Shown piece by piece: positions 6,898 to 8,838 of a DNA stretch of 8,838 nucleotides (position 1 is the first letter of the stretch; every line of letters begins with the position of its first letter). The notes under the pieces were generated by a model. It searched no databases, had not been told where the DNA came from, and saw only the letters and a list, made by a program, of their open reading frames with translations. The stretch is from Candidatus Tariuqbacter arcticus. GTDB lineage: Bacteria > Electryoneota > Tariuqbacteria > Tariuqbacterales > Tariuqbacteraceae. The position numbers and the translations under genes were made by a program. Where the stretch lies: assembly GCA_013202315.1 (NCBI GenBank), contig JABMRZ010000098.1, positions 1-8,838 on the forward strand, read 5' to 3'.

Positions 6898-6925
6898 AAA
6901 CTGTTACGGATTTTTTGTTTTCAAG

Positions 6926-6953
6926 GTAAACTTGTAACTTGCAACTTGCAACT
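6926..6953. repeat. Four tandem 7-bp units just after the coiled-coil gene
   Basis: The plus strand reads as GTAAACT, TGTAACT, TGCAACT, TGCAACT, four adjacent 7-base units with the last two identical and earlier ones diverging stepwise. The array ends 3 bases from the stop codon of the minus-strand coiled-coil gene. It looks like slippage-type microsatellite DNA, and no function is evident. Confidence 0.6.
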
Positions 6954-6956
6954 ATT

Positions 6957-8699
6957 TTAAAACACCGGCGGCGGAGCGACGGCTTCTTCTTCAGGTTTCT
7001 TCTCCTTTTTCTTATCTTTTTTCTTCTTGTCTTCCTCGGGCGGTTCTTTCTTCTCCTCCTTTTTCTTTTTCTCTTTTTCCTTGGCGGCTTTTACGATACT
7101 TATATAGTCATAGTCTTTTTCCAGCAGTTCGCCAGCCGTTAATTGCATCTGGTAAGCGACGCTGACGATGTAGCTGACATTGTCGGAAAGGTTGTTCTTG
7201 GTCAGGTAGAGGATGGTGAAGGCGCGGATATTGGGTTTATAGGAATAGAGATTTTCCTCGTAATTCTGCAGTTGATAGTTAACCGAGATTGCTATCTTCT
7301 TGTATTCCTTTATTTTGTATTCCGACAGTTTGTCCAGGGTGCCGGAGGCGAATTCAGTGTAAGCGGCTCTCGGTTTCTGTCCCTTAACCCAATCCTCCTC
7401 GGTTTTGTCAGCCATAATAATTCTCACCCGGGTATGATCTTGATAAAGCGCGTCGGCATATTTCAATTGCTCCTGCGCGGGAAGAAAGATTGATTTTTCG
7501 TAATCATTGAAAACAACCCGCATGGAATCCAATCCACGCTGTTTAATGGCAACTTTTTCAGTGCTTTTAGCCAGTTTTGTTCTTATTTCTCCGATGGTAT
7601 TTTGGACTTGATTAACTCTCTCTTGATAATCAGAGTAACTTTCCGCCATCTTGCCTTCTATCAAGCCCGCCTGTCTCTCGGTTTGCTCCAAAAGCCAGTT
7701 AACAAACTCCCTTATTTTATCTTTTGACCGGTCATCAGTCAGTCCTTCCGCCGCCCAGATCTGTTCGAAATTTTCTTTACTTATAACATATACCTTTTCC
7801 TTCCCCATATCGCCGCCCACACTTTCGGATTCTTTTCCAGTTCCTTTCGACTTAAAGGGGGATACCTCGATCGTTTGAATCAGATATCTATAATCTGTTA
7901 TTTCATCCTCCCCCAGTCGGCCGAAGTCGTTAGTATAGGATTCTACTACTCTGGCAACCCCCGATTCGACACTTTGAATTAAATCACTGATTAATTGGCT
8001 GTTTTTAACCGTCTTTACCGCCTTGATTTTGGTGCCGTTAACATCTCTGATCGCCTCGACAGCCATCCGATTACTGATGATGTCCAGGACATCCCTGACA
8101 TCATCATCCATACCCAGTTCACGCTTTCCCATCACTACAACCGGGTAGGATATATCTCCCAGTTGGACCTCGAAGTTTCCCTTTAGATACTCAACTTCCT
8201 TTTCATAACTCTTCATACTGGAGGAATCGGCTCGCAATTTCTCTCTTTCAGCTTCAACCTGGGACTCTGTGACTATAATCTCTCTTTCCAAGGAGATTTT
8301 CTCCTGGCTCAGCCTGCTTAAATTCGCCACCTCGTCGCGGAGACCGCTTCCCAGATCCAGAAATTTTTTCCTCCATTTACTCATTATATCCTGTTTCTCC
8401 ATCATCCAGTCCTGGAATATCTGGGTTGCATCCGTATATCTGGTGATTCCTTCATCAGTGAGTATCCGCGAAACTTCCGCCCCGATCATCGATTTGATTT
8501 CTTCGTCGGAAATCCCTTCAGGGACGGCAAGCCAGTTATGTTCCGAAACATAACCGATCGAGGGAATCACTTTTACATCGTCAGTTGGCTTGCAGAATGC
8601 CAGGTGCGCCGACAGCGCCAGAATAAGCGCCGCTAAGATTATATCGCTGATAAGGCTTGACTTCTCAAACAGATGGTTTTCGCTGTAACGAAATATCAT
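6957..8699 (-). CDS. Exported coiled-coil protein with LPP20-like segment and Lys/Glu-rich tail (580 aa)
   Basis: I do not recognise this family. An uncleaved or cleaved signal segment lies at about residues 16-36 (ISDIILAALILALSAHLAFC) after a short N-terminal stretch. Phe before Cys36 argues against a lipobox. Residues about 100-172 and 340-415 are rich in E, K, Q and regularly spaced hydrophobics, consistent with two coiled coils. Between them, about 180-282, a segment carries T-V-x4-L-x2-D-x-I-Q-S-x3-G-x2-R (230-250), shared gap-free with the LPP20-like protein of this block, and ends in a strand (YRYLIQTIEVSPF). Residues 420-535 look globular. The tail (538-580) is a run of Lys and Glu followed by PPPVF. 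TGGAGGT precedes the ATG with GGAGG 5 bases from it. The gene heads the minus-strand block, and an inverted repeat and 188 bp separate it from the barrel gene. A periplasmic structural role is inference. Confidence 0.7.
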   Translation of the reverse strand: MIFRYSENHLFEKSSLISDIILAALILALSAHLAFCKPTDDVKVIPSIGYVSEHNWLAVPEGISDEEIKSMIGAEVSRILTDEGITRYTDATQIFQDWMMEKQDIMSKWRKKFLDLGSGLRDEVANLSRLSQEKISLEREIIVTESQVEAEREKLRADSSSMKSYEKEVEYLKGNFEVQLGDISYPVVVMGKRELGMDDDVRDVLDIISNRMAVEAIRDVNGTKIKAVKTVKNSQLISDLIQSVESGVARVVESYTNDFGRLGEDEITDYRYLIQTIEVSPFKSKGTGKESESVGGDMGKEKVYVISKENFEQIWAAEGLTDDRSKDKIREFVNWLLEQTERQAGLIEGKMAESYSDYQERVNQVQNTIGEIRTKLAKSTEKVAIKQRGLDSMRVVFNDYEKSIFLPAQEQLKYADALYQDHTRVRIIMADKTEEDWVKGQKPRAAYTEFASGTLDKLSEYKIKEYKKIAISVNYQLQNYEENLYSYKPNIRAFTILYLTKNNLSDNVSYIVSVAYQMQLTAGELLEKDYDYISIVKAAKEKEKKKKEEKKEPPEEDKKKKDKKKEKKPEEEAVAPPPVF

Positions 8700-8784
8700 A
8701 TCTACCTCCAGATAATATAAATAATTAGCGGATAATAATATAAATTTCAGTATAAAAATGTTGTGAGGTATTTAAATTTGTAAC

Positions 8785-8813
8785 ATTATAGCTCTTTGAA
8801 GTAGACGCTTGAA
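8785..8813 (-). promoter_or_regulatory. Possible promoter of the coiled-coil gene
   Basis: A perfect TATAAT lies at 8790-8785 on the minus strand, with TTCAAG 17 bases upstream as a 3-of-6 match to the -35 consensus. It would give a leader of about 80 bases. The region is AT-rich and some FCB-group bacteria use different promoter elements, so this is tentative. Confidence 0.25.
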
Positions 8814-8822
8814 GAAAATGTC

Positions 8823-8838
8823 ATGCTGAACTTGTTTC
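8823..8838. repeat. Left part of a probable palindromic repeat cut by the window edge
   Basis: ATGCTGAA (8823-8830) is followed by CTTGT and then TTC, the first three bases that would begin a complementary arm TTCAGCAT. Repeats of this form are common between genes in many environmental bacterial genomes, as far as I recall. The second arm lies outside the window, so completion is a prediction. Confidence 0.35.

Noticed and set aside
6939..7142. Plus-strand frame giving a Phe/Leu-rich hydrophobic peptide
   Set aside because: It is the complement of the Lys/Glu-rich tail codons. The apparent membrane protein is a composition artefact.
8592..8603. Lipobox at LAFC in the coiled-coil protein
   Set aside because: Phe at the -1 position is not accepted by lipoprotein signal peptidase in known lipoboxes, which need a small residue there. 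Ordinary secretion or a membrane anchor is more likely.

Overview
This window looks like chromosomal DNA from a diderm (Gram-negative type) bacterium, most likely an uncultured lineage near the Fibrobacteres-Chlorobi-Bacteroidetes (FCB) group. The evidence is indirect. All five genes encode exported or envelope proteins, one is an outer-membrane beta-barrel, the minus-strand genes have strong GGAGG-type ribosome sites, and the intergenic DNA is full of short palindromic elements. The phylum-level guess is inference and no marker gene is present to settle it.

Layout. Positions 1-459 hold no gene but contain a perfect hairpin at the left edge and an imperfect 78-nt stem-loop. A plus-strand gene (460-3555) encodes a 1031-residue AsmA-like protein with one N-terminal membrane anchor. 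It converges on a block of four minus-strand genes, which in transcription order are: a 580-residue exported coiled-coil protein with a Lys/Glu-rich tail (8699-6957), a 273-residue outer-membrane beta-barrel protein (6768-5947), a 292-residue LPP20-like exported protein (5715-4837), and a 382-residue probable lipoprotein with TPR and SLH repeats (4778-3630). The gaps between them are 188, 231 and 57 bp, and the two larger gaps are filled with inverted repeats. The block may therefore be several transcription units rather than one tight operon.

How the genes may work together. No protein has a recognisable catalytic site. The set looks structural: an anchored AsmA-like protein (the family is linked to lipid transport and outer-membrane biogenesis), a barrel for the outer membrane, a lipoprotein whose SLH repeats could bind the cell wall, and two exported proteins. 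Those two share a short LPP20-like sequence pattern (T-V-x4-L-x2-D-x-I-Q-S-x3-G-x2-R), which is the best hint that the block is functionally linked. A role in tethering or maintaining the outer membrane is a hypothesis, not a demonstrated function.

The most striking non-coding signal is a pair of hairpins at 5782-5809 and 5831-5858. They are the same element in opposite orientation and differ by three compensatory base-pair changes. A second family of GGGGC-tipped palindromes occurs at 4-30, 3565-3598 and 6823-6897.
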